From NCBI GenBank assembly GCA_050084985.1, contig JBITNC010000001.1:105152001-105216000 (forward strand): a stretch of 64,000 bases of DNA. Direction: 5' to 3'. The translations under genes and the position numbers were made by a program. The notes under the pieces were generated by a model. It was given only the letters and a program-made list of their open reading frames with translations. It did not search any database and was not told where the DNA came from. The stretch is from Nageia nagi (taxonomy: Eukaryota; Pinophyta). Positions 47,260 through 60,535 of this stretch are shown here, one piece after another. Within the stretch, counting starts at the first letter, position 1; every line of letters starts with the position of its first letter.

Positions 47260-48990
47260 TATTATACTACTACTATACTATCCAAAAAAGGTAGATGAAT
47301 AAGTCTACAAAAGCTAGACACATTGAATATCAAATATAAACTAAGATAAGATTGAAGACTCAATTTAAAAGTATTCATCCCTAATTTTTCAATTATGGTG
47401 AAAGGTGTTTAATTTTTTTATATGGTCCCATGAGTCTCTCTTTTTGATATCACAAGTAGATTTTATCTCTCATTTTAAAATGGTTTGGAACTTGATGTTG
47501 GTTATGTTGTTATTTGTATTTCTCATTCATCTTCCATAATAGGTCATGAATTTTCTATAAGATATGTCAAATACATTTTATGAAACTTGTTTCTTTTTCT
47601 ACTTCTTTCTATCCATATGGTATCTACTCCATAGTTTATGCAAGAAGAGCTACTCCAATATATACCAAATATTGAAACTCAAAATATTCATAAAATAAGT
47701 TATGTTTGTTGGACCTATGAAAAGCTCAATTATACCCATATTGGATGTACTATGGTATCTCATACCTTATGATGGATGATTTGAGTTATACATTCAAAGA
47801 ATATATAATCAATCAATTCACAACCTTGATTTTTCCTAATTTTAGATATTATGAACATAGTTATCTTAGTGTCCATCATCTCCCAAAGGGTAAACCAAAT
47901 AATGATTAATAATTTATTATCCTTATCTAAAATTATGGACTTTTATAGACCAAATTCAAGCCATACATAACTAAAATAAATCTTAAAAGTATTCTATGCT
48001 AAAATAGTATTTTTGGAAGCAATCATGATATCTATTTTTGAACATCAATGAACCACCATAAAACATAATCATTATAATGTTTAGAAGTAGGTAAATTTTA
48101 GAGGAAATTCATTAAGACAAATTATCCAAGCTTGGTGGGAACCAATAATGGTGTATATAATCCTTATTTCTTGTTAGCTAGCTTGGTAATATCATAATGT
48201 GATCAAGATTTGATGTAATTTTTCATATCATTCCTCATTTTTTACCAATAGAAGTTCTTTTAGATAACTACCATTATTTTATTCACATTGAAGTGACCAA
48301 CTACTCTACTAAGTGTACTTCCAATTACATCTTTTGTCACTCACTAGATGATACAAGGATGTATTCCATGTAACAGAGAAGATCATTATTATATAAATAA
48401 AAATCATATCCATACCTACTCAAATAATCTAATATATAATAGGAAAGTTAGAATTAGCTTCATACAAGGTGGACCATTCAAAAATATTATGCCTGCATAA
48501 ATTAAGAATTGATATAAGTGTTATTTGATAATTAGATAAAACTATTACAAATATATTATCCACTTTTAATATATCTCATTTATTAATTTAATTTATATTT
48601 GAATGAGATCCAAAGGCTTGTGATTAAATTGAATGATTGTCTCTTTGTCCAAGATGTAGTGTTTTCACTATTTACAAGCTTGGATAATGGCATAAATATA
48701 TTTGTTATATTTAGGATATTTTTAAATTAACTAATGATATGTCTCACTATAATATACAGTAGGATGTCCATGATATGTGAGAACAACTCTCATTACATAT
48801 TTGAATGCATCTATCATTAACTCAAAATTTTGTCATAAATCAAGAAAGAGTAAGAGTTAAGAATAATTATTATTTTAACTTCTCAAATGATATTTCTACT
48901 ATATATATTGATTGGAACTTAGCTTTACCTCCTTTATTCACATGGTTTAATGGATATGTAATATAAGAAAAACTCAAAATAATTTTTTTT
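47260..48990 (-). pseudogene. Second Gypsy pol fragment (RNase H, integrase)
   Basis: Minus-strand reading gives a weak RNase H/connection (about 48.9-48.5 kb), then GLYTPLLVPTKLG and VLMNFL-NLPTSKHYNDYV (about 48150-48050, the integrase core start). SIILDKDNK and LWEMMDTKITM (about 47950-47880) follow, and the tail EKLGMNTFKLSLQSYLSLYL (about 47380-47320) before YSVFNV-like text. It is a different, more decayed copy than the chromovirus next to it, on the same strand. Confidence 0.5.
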
Positions 48991-49129
48991 GGAATGAATA
49001 ATGCATTGTTGTAAGGTTTTTTAATGTTTCTCTTTGTAAATTCACTAATACTTAAAATTATCCCTAGATACTTTATGTATTTAAGTGAATATGATAATGT
49101 AACTTATCCTACATTCAATATCATGAGCA

Positions 49130-49471
49130 TGCCCCTTAGGTAAAAGGGAGTTTCATGTCATGCCTTTGTACAATGGTTAAAAGGGTGATCCAAGGGAGGA
49201 TTTTGGCCTATTGTGATAACACACCAATTTGTGAAGCAAAGTTATGCCCTAAGATAGTGATTGGAAGATGAAGATAGAAGTATTGTAAGAGAGTTGTTTT
49301 TATTAATTAAGAAAGATCTTATATAGTGAATGTACTCCTAGTTGGAGGAACCACTTTATATCTTGTGTTAATTTGTGAGATTGATATGTTTTTGAGTAAA
49401 TTTATGTTTGAGTGAGATTATTAGAAATCATGGTACTCTAGTATTGAGGTCTTTAAGGTATAATACCTTCA
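49130..49471 (+). repeat. Probable LTR end preceding an orphan primer-binding site
   Basis: The sequence ending TATAATACCTTCA sits two bases before a perfect initiator-Met primer-binding site, as a 5' LTR should. The left edge is not defined, and I find no second copy downstream within the window. Confidence 0.35.
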
Positions 49472-49473
49472 CT

Positions 49474-49485
49474 TGGTATCAGAGC
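49474..49485 (+). other. Perfect tRNA-iMet primer-binding site
   Basis: TGGTATCAGAGC is an exact match to the canonical plant Copia/Gypsy site. It points to a + strand element starting here; the Copia pol at 52.3-55.9 kb could be its body if the 2.8 kb between them is a later insertion. Confidence 0.75.
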
Positions 49486-49499
49486 TTAGTGACAAGGCC

Positions 49500-52290
49500 C
49501 TTTTTACACATATTTAAGGTTCATCATTCTTCAACTTGAAAGTTCATCTACATCTTTGTTGAAGTAAAAGAATTGTGAAGGTAAAACATCTTTCATTTCT
49601 TTATTATTGTTTGATTATTTCATTAAGATACTAACATGTTTTGTGAGATACATTCATTACTTTTTTCAGCTTAATACGATCAAAATAGCATTATAATGCA
49701 ATTTTATTTTTATACTAACATATTATGTTAGTTGCAATTTTTTCTTACAAAATTGCTTAATACATTAATATATTTTCTATTTGAGAGGATAGTATACAAA
49801 AATTGAATTTTTTTCTTAATATACTATATATTTTATTAAAAATATATTCTTTTTCACCTTATAAGGCTATTTTTTAGCTTGTTTTTAAAAAATTAGAAGG
49901 TTGATTTTTTTTTACAAATATATAGATATATTTGTTGATTAAAAATAAGAAGAGTAGAGTATGTACCTTAATTTAAAAACATATAATATAAAGTTTTTTT
50001 CCCCTTGTTGGATATTTATAAAAATTAAAAGAAATGATAATAATTTTTTAAAAGGAGGAGTTCGACTAGTTGCTGGCCGGCCAAACCCCACCCCTCAGCT
50101 CCTCTATAGTGGTAGCCTAGTGGTGGTCTCACTTTTTGGGGAGTGATCTTGCATGTCACTTGTCCCTTCTTCTTTTTTAGTATCCCAATATTCTCTACTA
50201 ATAGCCCCTCTTCTCTCCACTTGCAGCCATAACCCACAGGTCCTAGGATCAAAACTTGCACTCTTTTTTTTGCTTCAAACAAGGGGGGAAGGAGGGTGAT
50301 GGTGTTAACCAACCAAACCCCATTAGTGTAGTGTGAATTTATCCTATCAATGGTTTTTAACAAATCTATCTGCATCTCACAACAATTCATGGGCAACACC
50401 TCACCTTTTTTTTTCCAAACACTAATGTCACTTCTCCTCTGATGGATGGTTGTGCATCCATAGTTCATTCTAACTCTGGTCATCCTAGTAATACCCTTGA
50501 ATCATCCTTTATCCATGCCATGGAATTCATTTTGAATAGAATTTAGGAATGTTGGAAGCATAAACCTCTTTGTATGTAAGAGTCTTGGCCTCCCCAATGC
50601 ATATGTTTCTCTTGTTATCTAAGTCAACCTTCGCAACCCCTCTCACCCATCTCCATGTGGCCCTCTTTATTATCCTTTATATCCTTTCATGTTGGACTCA
50701 TAGCCTCTAAAGGCCATTAATCCTTATCAGTCCCTGTTGCCTTCACTAATCATATTAATTTTTTTTCTTTCCTCTACCACTGTAAATATTTATTTTCTTA
50801 TAGTTTCTTACATGGCATCTTCTTTTTTACAAGCAATTTTAAAGTCATTATTACTTCTTAATGAATTTATGACTTCTAGTATGAGCTTCCTCTTTATTAT
50901 TGCAAAAAGGTGGATAGGATTAATTGTATCCCATGATTTTGTTTTTAGGAGGAAGAGAAAACCTTTTTCTAGTTTTTTTTTTCTTTTTGAAATGCATTTT
51001 GTGAAGTGCAAGTTAATTTTTTTTATTACACTTGGAGGATCATTCAATTTTGTTATAGGAAGTGTTAATGCTTTGCTTCCTATTTTTATGAATAGTACTC
51101 TCATTTTAAAAAAAACAAAACTTTATGATATGGATTAATTATTTCTATAGAAAAGTTATTTTTCAAATGTTTAGAAGGTAATTTTGTTTTAAGGTTATTT
51201 AAATAAAAAATTACTTTCAATGGCTAACATGTTTTTTAATTATTTTTCCTTTGAACTTGCAAGATATTTTTTTAGGCATTATGAAGGAATATTTATGCCA
51301 ATGCTTTAATCTAATTGCAATTTTTTTTAATTAAGATTATTTTTTTAAAAGTAAAAAAGGGGAAAATCTTATGAATTTTTTACTTAAAATTCTTAATGCA
51401 TGTGATGAATGTTTATTACTTAGAATACTTTATGTCTCTCTAAGTATTTATTCCTTATGCAAGGTCATGAATGGAGTTATGCAAAATATGGAATTATGTA
51501 ATGATGTCCTTTAGGGGTTAGTAAATAAAACCCATTGGAATCTTAAGTTTCAAGGTATTGATGGATGATGTTTCTTTTTCTTATGCACCTTACTTTATGT
51601 TTTTGCATCTTTACTTTATTTATGCAAAATCGTAAACATTGAATGTGCAACCCCCTAAAATGAATACATCAGCATGTATATTCTACAACATGGCTTGTTT
51701 GAGGAGCCATGAGGTGAAGATAAGGCACACTAGAGCCTTCAATTTGATGATCCAAATGGTAAAAATTTTGTACTTCTTAATTTTTTCTAAATCCTCTATT
51801 GGTCTATACATAACTCCAATAGGTATACAAGCATGTATGTAGTGATACCACATGTCCATACGTCCATTCAAGAATTATTCTGATAACCTAAGAGGATAAC
51901 TTGAAACCTATTCAAGAATAATAATTTGATCGATCTAACATACATCATAACTTTGAAAAATAGTTAGTACTCCTCCTTGTGAGAGTATATTATTACCCAA
52001 GGTGAACTAGTTGAGGATTAGTGGGACCTGAGCTTCGACATTCAAATGAAGGTCTAATTTTAGACAAGAAAATAAGCTTCAACATTATCCCTCTATATAT
52101 ATGGTATTTGGTGATGATAAAAGTGTTAGATACATAAGATGTATTATAAGTTTTTATTGTAAACATTTACACATGTGGACTTTGTTTTAACAAATTAAGC
52201 ATGTTATTTTATCAAATTTAACATATATGGATGTTTAAAAATAAACATATAAAGTTGATTACTCTAATCCACATGCTTACAAAGGTTAAC
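49500..52290. other. AT-rich stretch with a GC-richer island at 50.05-50.72 kb
   Basis: No recognisable gene. The island has an uninterrupted minus-strand frame of 152 codons (50025-50483), but its protein matches nothing I know, and composition alone could keep it open. The island may be a fragment of a different element inserted here. Confidence 0.35.
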
Positions 52291-52299
52291 ACTTTCACA

Positions 52300-55200
52300 T
52301 TCTTGTGTAGCAAATGGGAGATACCTTGTTACCCAAGCACATTCTTGGTAGTTCCAACTTTGGCATTTAAAAACCTCGAATGAAATATGAACTACAAGAA
52401 AGAAAGGTTTGGTAAATAGTTAATGAGAACCTAGTTTCTCCTATAGATGAGAAGGCACTTGAGGCATACAACATGAAGATTGAATTGGCAACCTCCATGA
52501 TTTTTTATAGTGTCAAATGAAATGCTCCTTATGATTTCTTCATCAAACTCAGTAAAAGAAGCTTGGGATAGGCTCAAAAAAATTTACCTTGGGATATAAA
52601 TTTTGAAGAAGGTTCACTATTCTACATAAGTAACTTCAATCTTGTCTAGGGGAAGATAAAAATGTTATCATCTACTTGAATAAAATCATTGATTTTAGGA
52701 TCCAATTTATTTTTTATAGGTATGATTATATCAATAATGAGTTCATGGTCTTCATCATTCTCTAAAGCCTTTATTCAAAGTTTAGTAGCCTTGTGACTAT
52801 AATTGAGATAAGGTTTGATGATAAAAAAGAAGTCTTCTCTCTTGAGAACCTTTTAAGGCTCCTTCTAAAGCATAAGAAAACTCTTAACAAAAAAGTATTG
52901 ATCTCTTCTCCAAATGAAAATAACATTGCTCTAGGAGCAACCAATACTCCTTTTAAGAATAAGTTCAATCATCAAATGAAATCTTATCTTCTTCTTCCAA
53001 AAAGATTGAGAAAAAGAGTAACAACAACAATAGCTACTTCAAGCAAAGAGATGTAAAATGTAAGGTAATAAAATCAGATCTTAAGGTAAATATTGATGAA
53101 AATTGTAACTTTTTTGGCATCCATGGTCATAAAAATTTGATTGCTACAAAAAGAAAAGAGAAAAGAACAAGGGTAATAGAAATGTAAAGAACTTCAAAGG
53201 GAAGAAGAATATAAAAGTTAGACTTGTTACTAGACTCGACTCTATGACTCACTCTTTTTTGACTAATTATATTATTGACTCTGGATGCACTAATCACATA
53301 TGCTTTGAAAATGATAAGTTTGTAAAATTTTATAAGTATAGGAAAGATGTAGTTATGATAGATGATAATTCAATCCTTGAAGACTAAGAAATTAGAAGTG
53401 TGTTGATTCATGGGAAGGTTCTTGAAAATATGCTTTACATTTCTAAAATTAGGATGAACCTTCTCTCTATGATTCAAGTTGCAAGAAAATGGTACTCATT
53501 TAAGTTCAACTCAAACTCCTAGTGCATTAAGAAGGGACTTACCATGTTGGTTAAAGGGCTAGTGAAAGATGATCTCTACATTATGGATCAAGTTTCAATG
53601 AAGATGTGTCTTACTACAAATGTGTGCTCTAGAGGGAATCTTTAGCATCAAAAATTAGGACACCTTAACCATAAAAGTATTCAAGTCATGAAAAACTAAG
53701 AACTTTTGGAAGGTTTGCTTTCAATTTTACCTTCAATCGATTTGTGTGAAAAGTGCATCCTAGGCAAGATGAATAGAAAAAGGTTTGAAAAAGATAAAGC
53801 AATAAGGGCATCTCATCCTCTTCACATTGTGCATTCAAATTTGATGGGTTTATTTCAAACTAAGTCTATTTTGGGATCATCTTATGTCTTGACCTGCATC
53901 AATAACTTCAATAAGATGACATTTGGCTATTTACTTGAGCACAAGGATCAAACCTTTGAGAGTTTTAAAAATTGTAAGGCCTTAGTTGAAAATTAGACTA
54001 ACCTTAAAATCAAGATGCTAAGATTATATAATAGAGGGGAATATAATAGCAATGAGTTCAATGTCTATTATGCTAAGTATGGAATCAAAAGGTAGTTTAT
54101 GATTCTTTACACTCCTCAACAGAACGATGTTATCAAAAGGAAAAATAGGATAATTATAGAGATGGCTAGATGCATATTAGGAAATCTTCCTAATTTTTTA
54201 TGAAGTGAAGCTATGAGCACTATAATTTACACCTTAAATAGGCATCCCACAAAAGTCATTGTAAGTAAAACTTCTTTTGAGGCATGGATAGGAATAAAAC
54301 CTAACATTTCTCACCATATAGTCTTTTGTTGTGAAGCATTCTCCTACATTCTTTGTGAAAAAAGGAAAAAGTTTTAAAAAAGAGTTGAAAAATGCATCTT
54401 TATGGGTTATGATAGTCAGCATAGAGGCTACAAGATCTACTCTCCATCCTACAAAGTAGTGTTTGTATCATAGGATGTAAAGTTTAATGAACTTCTTGAA
54501 TAATCTACTTCTAATGAGAATGTTGATGATCTATATGACTCATCAGTTGCACCTAACTAGTTGGATATTAATGTAGACAACTAACACTAGGAGCAAAATT
54601 CTTCAACATAAAGAATAACAAGGAGTATGACCTTGAACAAATTCTTATTTTCCAAAATTGATAACAAGAATGAACTCTCATCATTCAAAGAAGATTTAAA
54701 GCATGAGTATTGGATGGAATCCATGAAAGTGGAGTCAAAGGTGCTTATAAAAAATGAAACTTGGGATTTACTTCCTTATCCCAATGAGAAGAATGTAATT
54801 GATAATAAGTGGATCTACAAAGTCAAGTTCAATTCAATTAGATATATTGAGAAATATAAGGCAAGGTTAGTAGCCAAAGGTTTTGCCCAAAAATATAGAG
54901 TAGATTATGAGAAAACATTTGCTTCCATGGCAAACATGCCTACTATCATAATAATTCTTACTTTTTCAACATCTTAGAGATTGAAAATTTTTCAACTTGA
55001 CATCAAAAGTGCATTTCTCAATGATAACATAGATGTAGAAATCTATATAAATCAACCAGAAGGGTTTATTATGAAAGAAAAAGTCATTTATATACAAGCT
55101 AAAGAAATCATTGTATGGACTTAAGCAAGCACCTAGAGCCTAGTACAAGAAAATTTTAATATAATTTAAAGGCATTGGATTCTCTTATTACTTCTCTAAA

Positions 55201-55950
55201 TCTAATATATATGTACTCAATCAGGGAAAATATGTGGTTCTAATTCTTCTTTATATGGATGATCTTCTAATTACTAGGAACAATGATGAGATAATTCAAG
55301 AATGCATATCCAAATATAAAAAAAAGTTTGAAATGACTAATCTTGTTCTCTCGTATTACTATCTTGGAATGCAAGTATACTAATATAAAGATTGTATCCA
55401 TCTTAGTTAATCCAAGTATATATTAGATATCTTGTAAAAGTTTGGAATGGAGGAGTGTAAACATGTGATTTCAGTATTTTTTGGAATTACTATTTCCTTT
55501 AACTCCAATTTTTAGTTGGTAGATGCTATAGCTTATAGGCAATTGATTGGAAGTATTCTTTATTTTACCATTTCTAGCAAGATATTTTCTTTATAGTGAA
55601 TCTGATGGATTTACTCATGCAAAATCCATATGTTGAACACCTCAATATTGTTAAGAAAATCTTGAGGTTTCTTGCAAAGATGAAAGATCTTGCTTTCAAG
55701 CATTCCAAGTTGCCCTTTTTTATTCTCTTAGGGTTCTTAGATTCTAACTATGTAGGAGATAGAGATGACATAAAATTAACCTCTATGTATGTGTTCAACA
55801 TTGGTTTAGGTGTTATCTCTTGGGCTTCTAAGAAGCATTCTATTATTTCTCTTTCCATCATAGAATTTGAATACCAAGCCATGTCTATGGTAGCCTAGGA
55901 GGTTATTTGGCTTAGGCATCTTCTGAAAGAAATTAAAAATGAGCAAGCTA
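52300..55950 (+). pseudogene. Ty1/Copia element 3, gag-pol relic without LTRs
   Basis: Gag (about 52330-53250) holds SSNSVKEAWDRLKKIYLG; the zinc knuckle is damaged (CNFFGIHGHKNLI). Protease IDSGCTNHICFEN is near 53275 with DSG intact. Integrase covers 53640-54480 (KLGHLNHKS, CEKCILGKMNRKRF, INNFNKMTFGY, YTPQQNDVIKRKNR; the catalytic Glu position is now Lys). RT (54690-55480) keeps WIYKVKFN, KARLVAKGFAQKY and LYMDDLLIT. RNase H (55590-55930) keeps GVISWASKKHSIISLS. Coding text ends abruptly near 55940 (LRHLLKEIKNE), so the 3' end is truncated. Its sequence differs clearly from Copia elements 1 and 2. Confidence 0.75.
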
Positions 55951-57280
55951 GCCCATCTCTTTCCACTTGATCTTGAGTGTTTGACCCTTGGGGTCTTGTT
56001 AATATGTTGACTCCAACTCATTTTCACTAACAGTGGTAGCTCCTTCTCAAAGTAAGTTGATATATTATTTACAAATCCCCATTACTCTATTCATTCACAA
56101 CAATAGTATGGATAATCAATAGTTACAAAGAAATGGATAGTTATCAATAAAGTATAGTGCTAAATCATACTTATCAAATTGTAGACAAGTACTTGTTCAA
56201 TTACCTACATTACTATTTTCAATAAACTACAAGGTTGAAGAAGGAGTAGTCAGCAACATATTAGAAGGATTGTGGCTCTATGGGCATCACTATTTAAAAA
56301 TTACAAATTCTTAGATAGTCATGTTGTTGGTACTAGTTTAATGTGTAATCTAGCATAGTTGTAGTATTTACTATGAATATTTTTCTATGCTAGCTACATT
56401 CAAGATATGTAATTATGTATATTAATGAGATACAACCACCTAATAATGGAGAAAGATGTATAAATGGTAAATTATTAGAAATTAAGAATGTTGAATATTT
56501 TAGCAAATTTTCCTAGATTTGTAAGATGCTTTCACACATGATAATACAAATAAATAATGCTTTGTCCTCTTGCAACAAGTGGTTGTTTATTACTTTTATG
56601 AATGTTATGTGTGAGATGTTTTCTTAAAATTATGGCTATGTATTGTGATTACAAGATACCAAGGGTAAGATAACTTGTTATTTTTCATCCTAGCTATGGA
56701 TTGCTACCTTTTATGTAATGCTTGGGTTGTATATTTCTTGTTTTAGGTTTATTTTAGTTCTTTATCTCTTTACTATAACTCTTTACCTTTCTATCTCTTT
56801 TCTATTACTTTAAACCTTCACAATAGATAGGAACTAACCTATAATTTGAAGATTTAGTAGAAAACCAATATGAGCCCATTCCCATCACCTTTTGCTCTCT
56901 TAAAGAACCTACTATTGTAGGTAGTGTAGAACATGACCAGACTAAACCCCTTAAGGTTACAATATACGAATCAATAATAGAAAGTTCTATTTTTGGCATG
57001 CCCAATGGGAGATGAACCAAATTCCATATTTAATGGGTGTAGATAGGCTTGATAGCTATGTTTAGTGGGCTATTAATTACATTCTTCAAATATTATAAGA
57101 TTCTTTTAATCTTATTGGTAACTTTGCTATCAACCAGTCAATATTTTGAACCTTGGCACCTCTAGAATGTAGACTTACTAGAAGTAGTGCCATAAATTCT
57201 CTTAGATAGCTTAGATTCCAAGAGTTATCAATTCCTCATAGGTGACTAAATGAAAGACCTCTTAGGTTGTATCCCCTATA
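55951..57280. other. Leader/LTR region of the downstream Tat-like element
   Basis: No coding domain seen. TTTTTGGCATGCCCAATGGG at 56990-57009 has the shape of a Gypsy primer-binding site (TGGC-GCCC-GGGA pattern), so sequence before it is probably the 5' LTR. The 3' LTR is not seen and may lie beyond the window. Confidence 0.35.
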
Positions 57281-57289
57281 GTCCCCTTA

Positions 57290-58800
57290 ATGGTAATCCC
57301 ATTATTAGTAGTATTTGATTCAATCTTAGAGAATCCTTCACCTCTTACCTTTACTCCAAATATGGCTCAACTAGCAAACTTTCCTGCTTGGAATAATAGT
57401 CATCCTTTGGTTGTTACTATTAATTCCCCTACTATACCTCAAGTAGCTTTTAAAGTTATATCTAAGTATGATGGATCTAGAAAAACACCATATGAACATT
57501 ATCAATATGTATCTTTGTTAGCTTCAAGCATTGGTATCACTAATAAAACTATGATGATCAGATTATTATCACACTCTTTTGAAGACAAAGCAGCTAAATG
57601 GTTCAAAACTCTCACCTTCTAATCTATAAATTCATGGAGAGAGTTATGTTAGGTTTTAATTAAAAAATTTGTTGCAGATGGAGATGATAGCATGTTCCTT
57701 AGTCTTAAAGCATGCATCAAAATACATCCTCATGAGTTCATTGGTGATTTCAATATTAAATTTGAGAGAACATGGAAATCTATACCAGTAAGGATTAGAC
57801 CAACAAGAGCACAAGTTTTGGTGTATTATAGGAAGGCCTTTCTTTTGGACCTTAATATGCTTATTATTATGTTAGGATATACCTTCTTAGATGTTTACCA
57901 GATAGTAAAAACTTTTAAGCATACTTTGGTATCCTCTAAAATGATGCAGCCTATAACCATTATGCCCTTATTTCCTAATTTACCTCCTAAATAAGCTTCA
58001 CAAATTGCTCATCCTAGAGTTTTAGCCTTACCACCTCCTCCCAAACCTATTATTTATAATTAGTTACCAACATTACCTACTCTTGCATCCACTAGTACTA
58101 ATATTGATCCTAAATCTTAAGAAGAGGAAAGAATAAGACAATTGAAGGTAACTATCAAAAATCTCACTAACAAGCTCACTTTGCAAGAAAGGTAGAATCA
58201 AGATTTTAATTATAGAAGATATGATAATCAATACCAGCCTAGATTCCAATCCAAGGCAAAATAGCCAAAATAATCAAACATCCCCAAAATAATTAAGAAT
58301 ACTATCATGACTATTTTTGCAAAAAGTGTTTCTTTGAGCATTATAGAATGGTGTTCACCATGCTCAGCTCCTTATTTTCTATATTCATGTCTGGTTTATC
58401 AACATCAATATCTAGGATTACATTCTAACCAAATGGTGAAACCTGCATTAGATCCTACTACTTATCTCATAATGGTAAATTTTTGGCTTTCAAGATATGT
58501 TAGAGAATAAGTAAATTATGTTCAAACTAGAGCCACTTCTTCAACGGCTCCATAGCAACCCTAAGTTACTCAATAAGATAGAACATTTATTCTAATACAA
58601 CCTAAACCTAATAAAGCTAAGGATCCCTTAGCTCAACCTCAAAATTAACAATATTAATTACCACCACATCTGAGTAATGTTTCTCAAAATTTAGGTGATA
58701 TTTCTCAATAGCTAAATACTAATATCTTGGCTAAAATAAACCTCACTAAATTCAAAAAAGAAGTTCCAAAAAAGGAGAGACCTAGCACATTATTGTGTCC
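57290..58800 (+). pseudogene. Tat-like gag
   Basis: The gag core contains FKVISKYDGSRKTPYEHYQY, LLSHSFEDKAAKWFKTL and, after a stop, HEFIGDFNIKFERTWKSI. Near 58310 a zinc-knuckle-like FCKKCFFEHYR remains with its last Cys lost. The N-terminal start is uncertain; MAQLANFPAWN at 57362 is a plausible start. Confidence 0.55.
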
Positions 58801-58930
58801 TTTTATTATTTATTATCATAGAGAAAAGGCTACTTAATAATTTAGAACACACCAACAAGTGAAATTAAGTAAATGTTTCTCATATGATCCATACAATTTT
58901 TTGTAAGAATTAAAGAAAACTCCTTCTAAG

Positions 58931-59290
58931 ATGACTATGTTTGATGTATTAAAGATACTAGATCAATTAGATCTTTTGCAAGAATCTTTGAAATTAAGAA
59001 ATAATAAGAAAAGGGTAAATGAAAAAAATCCTATATTTTCAATATTTGATTATGTCCTTCAAGCTCCAATAGGTGTAAGAAGACCTCCACCATTATATTT
59101 ATCCCTAGGATTAGAAGGTTGGGTAGTAAATAATTGTATGATAGATATTGGAGCTACAATAACTATGATCTCTAAAGCTATTGTAAATGAAATAAAACTA
59201 TATATTACAAGATGTATTGATGGTGTCATACAATTGGATTCTTTCTCTATAGATGTTGTTTGTAGTGTTAAAAGAGTCCCTTAACTTTAA
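58931..59290 (+). pseudogene. Retropepsin relic of the Tat-like element
   Basis: APIGVRRPPPLYLSL leads to VNNCMIDIGATITMISKAI, the aspartic protease active site with the usual D-S/T-G-A changed to D-I-G-A (codons at about 59144-59155). It would cleave the polyprotein if intact. Confidence 0.6.
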
Positions 59291-59563
59291 ATGCTTTCCC
59301 TAATATTTGTGTTATTCAAGATATCATTGTGGTAGATCTTTCACCTTTGTTTAGAATGTCTTTTCAAAGAATTTACTACTAAATTGGGAGAGTACTTAGC
59401 TTTAGACTATACTCATCTTTTACTTCCCTTCCAAGACAAATAAGTAAAAATTCTGAATGAGGGTACCAAAAGTGTTCATATTAAGAAGATCATATAACAA
59501 AACTCTATGAATAGTCCTCAACCTATGGAAATATTTGAAAGGGATACACTTTGAGAATCACTA

Positions 59564-60080
59564 TTGACAACTAAAATTCTTTCAGCAAATGATTTAAATT
59601 ATCAAGTCACAAATGCTAGCATGGGTAATTATTATTTATATGAAGATATTCAACCAATCTCAGTCATAGCTAAAAAAGAATATGAGATATGGATAATGTA
59701 CTTTGATGGATCTAGATGTAAGCATGGATGTGGAGCTAGAGTTGTATTCAAGTCTCCAGAGAGACATAAGAAAATATTCTCCTTTAGATTCATATAGATT
59801 TATACAAATAATGTTATTAAGTATGAATCCCTCTATTTGAGGTTATCCAAAGTAATAAGTATAGGCATCTAATGCCTAATTAACCACGGTGATTTAGAAT
59901 TGGTCATAAAGCAAGTTAGAAACTAAATTAGTGCAAAACATAATTATATAAAGACTTACAAGAATAGAGTTTGAAATTTATTAGAGTCATTCTTGGCTAT
60001 CAATTTTATATCTATTCCTAGAAGTTACAACCAAATAGCTAATGCACTTGCTAGGAGAGGGGCTTGATATAATCCTACTT
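59564..60080 (+). pseudogene. Archaeal-type RNase H domain between protease and RT
   Basis: IMYFDGSRCKHGCGARVVF (about 59693) is the first acidic block. NNVIKYESL has Lys where the catalytic Glu of NNxAEYEAL stands. HGDLELVIKQV keeps the third acidic residue. IPRSYNQIANALARRG has Asn in place of the final Asp of NxxADxLA. So the fold is clear but two of four catalytic acids are lost. A second, ordinary RNase H follows RT at 61.5-61.9 kb, so the element carried two. Confidence 0.7.
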
Positions 60081-60535
60081 ATTATAAAAGAGGAACTCTT
60101 AGATTCAAAGTTCAATGTAGGCCTTCAGTACCTAATGCTATAAATTTTTGGCAAGTATTCAACTCTGATGAGCATATTATGAATTTTCTCTTGGATGAAA
60201 TAGTGGCTTACACTTTTGGTATTCAAAAATTATCTAATTATTTCTAAGAATTAGATGTTATTCAACTTAGGAATAATGTTATACCAAAAGGATTACTCTC
60301 TTTTGAAAGATTATTTGATTTAGAAGATGTCCAAAGGCTAAATCTTTGGCCATTCAGAAGGAGAATTATGTTGAGCTGAAAATAGAACTTGATAAATATA
60401 TCAAAGCATCTAGAAGGAGAATTATGTTGAGTTGAAAATAGAACTAGATAAATATATAAATGTTGGATTAGAGTGTTCAAATGAAGAAAAATTTGTTGTA
60501 TCTAAAATTTATCATGAGTTTTTAAAATTAATTAC
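60081..60535 (+). pseudogene. Connector region of the Tat-like polyprotein
   Basis: VQCRPSVPNAINFWQVFNSD, then LDVIQLRNNVIPKGLLSFER and ENYVELKIELDKYI. These words recur between the archaeal RNase H and RT in related plant polyproteins. A 56-bp tandem duplication disturbs the frame here. Confidence 0.55.
60356..60467 (+). repeat. 56-bp tandem duplication inside the polyprotein
   Basis: AGAAGGAGAATTATGTTGAG and the following 36 bases occur at 60356 and again at 60412 with a few differences. The unit is not a multiple of three, so it shifts the frame. Copy 1 reads ENYVELKIELDKYI in one frame and copy 2 reads it in another. Confidence 0.85.

Noticed and set aside
50737-51138. Hydrophobic plus-strand frame of 133 codons
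   Set aside because: T-rich DNA gives Phe/Leu/Ser-rich translations by chance; no conserved domain, context or partner gene.
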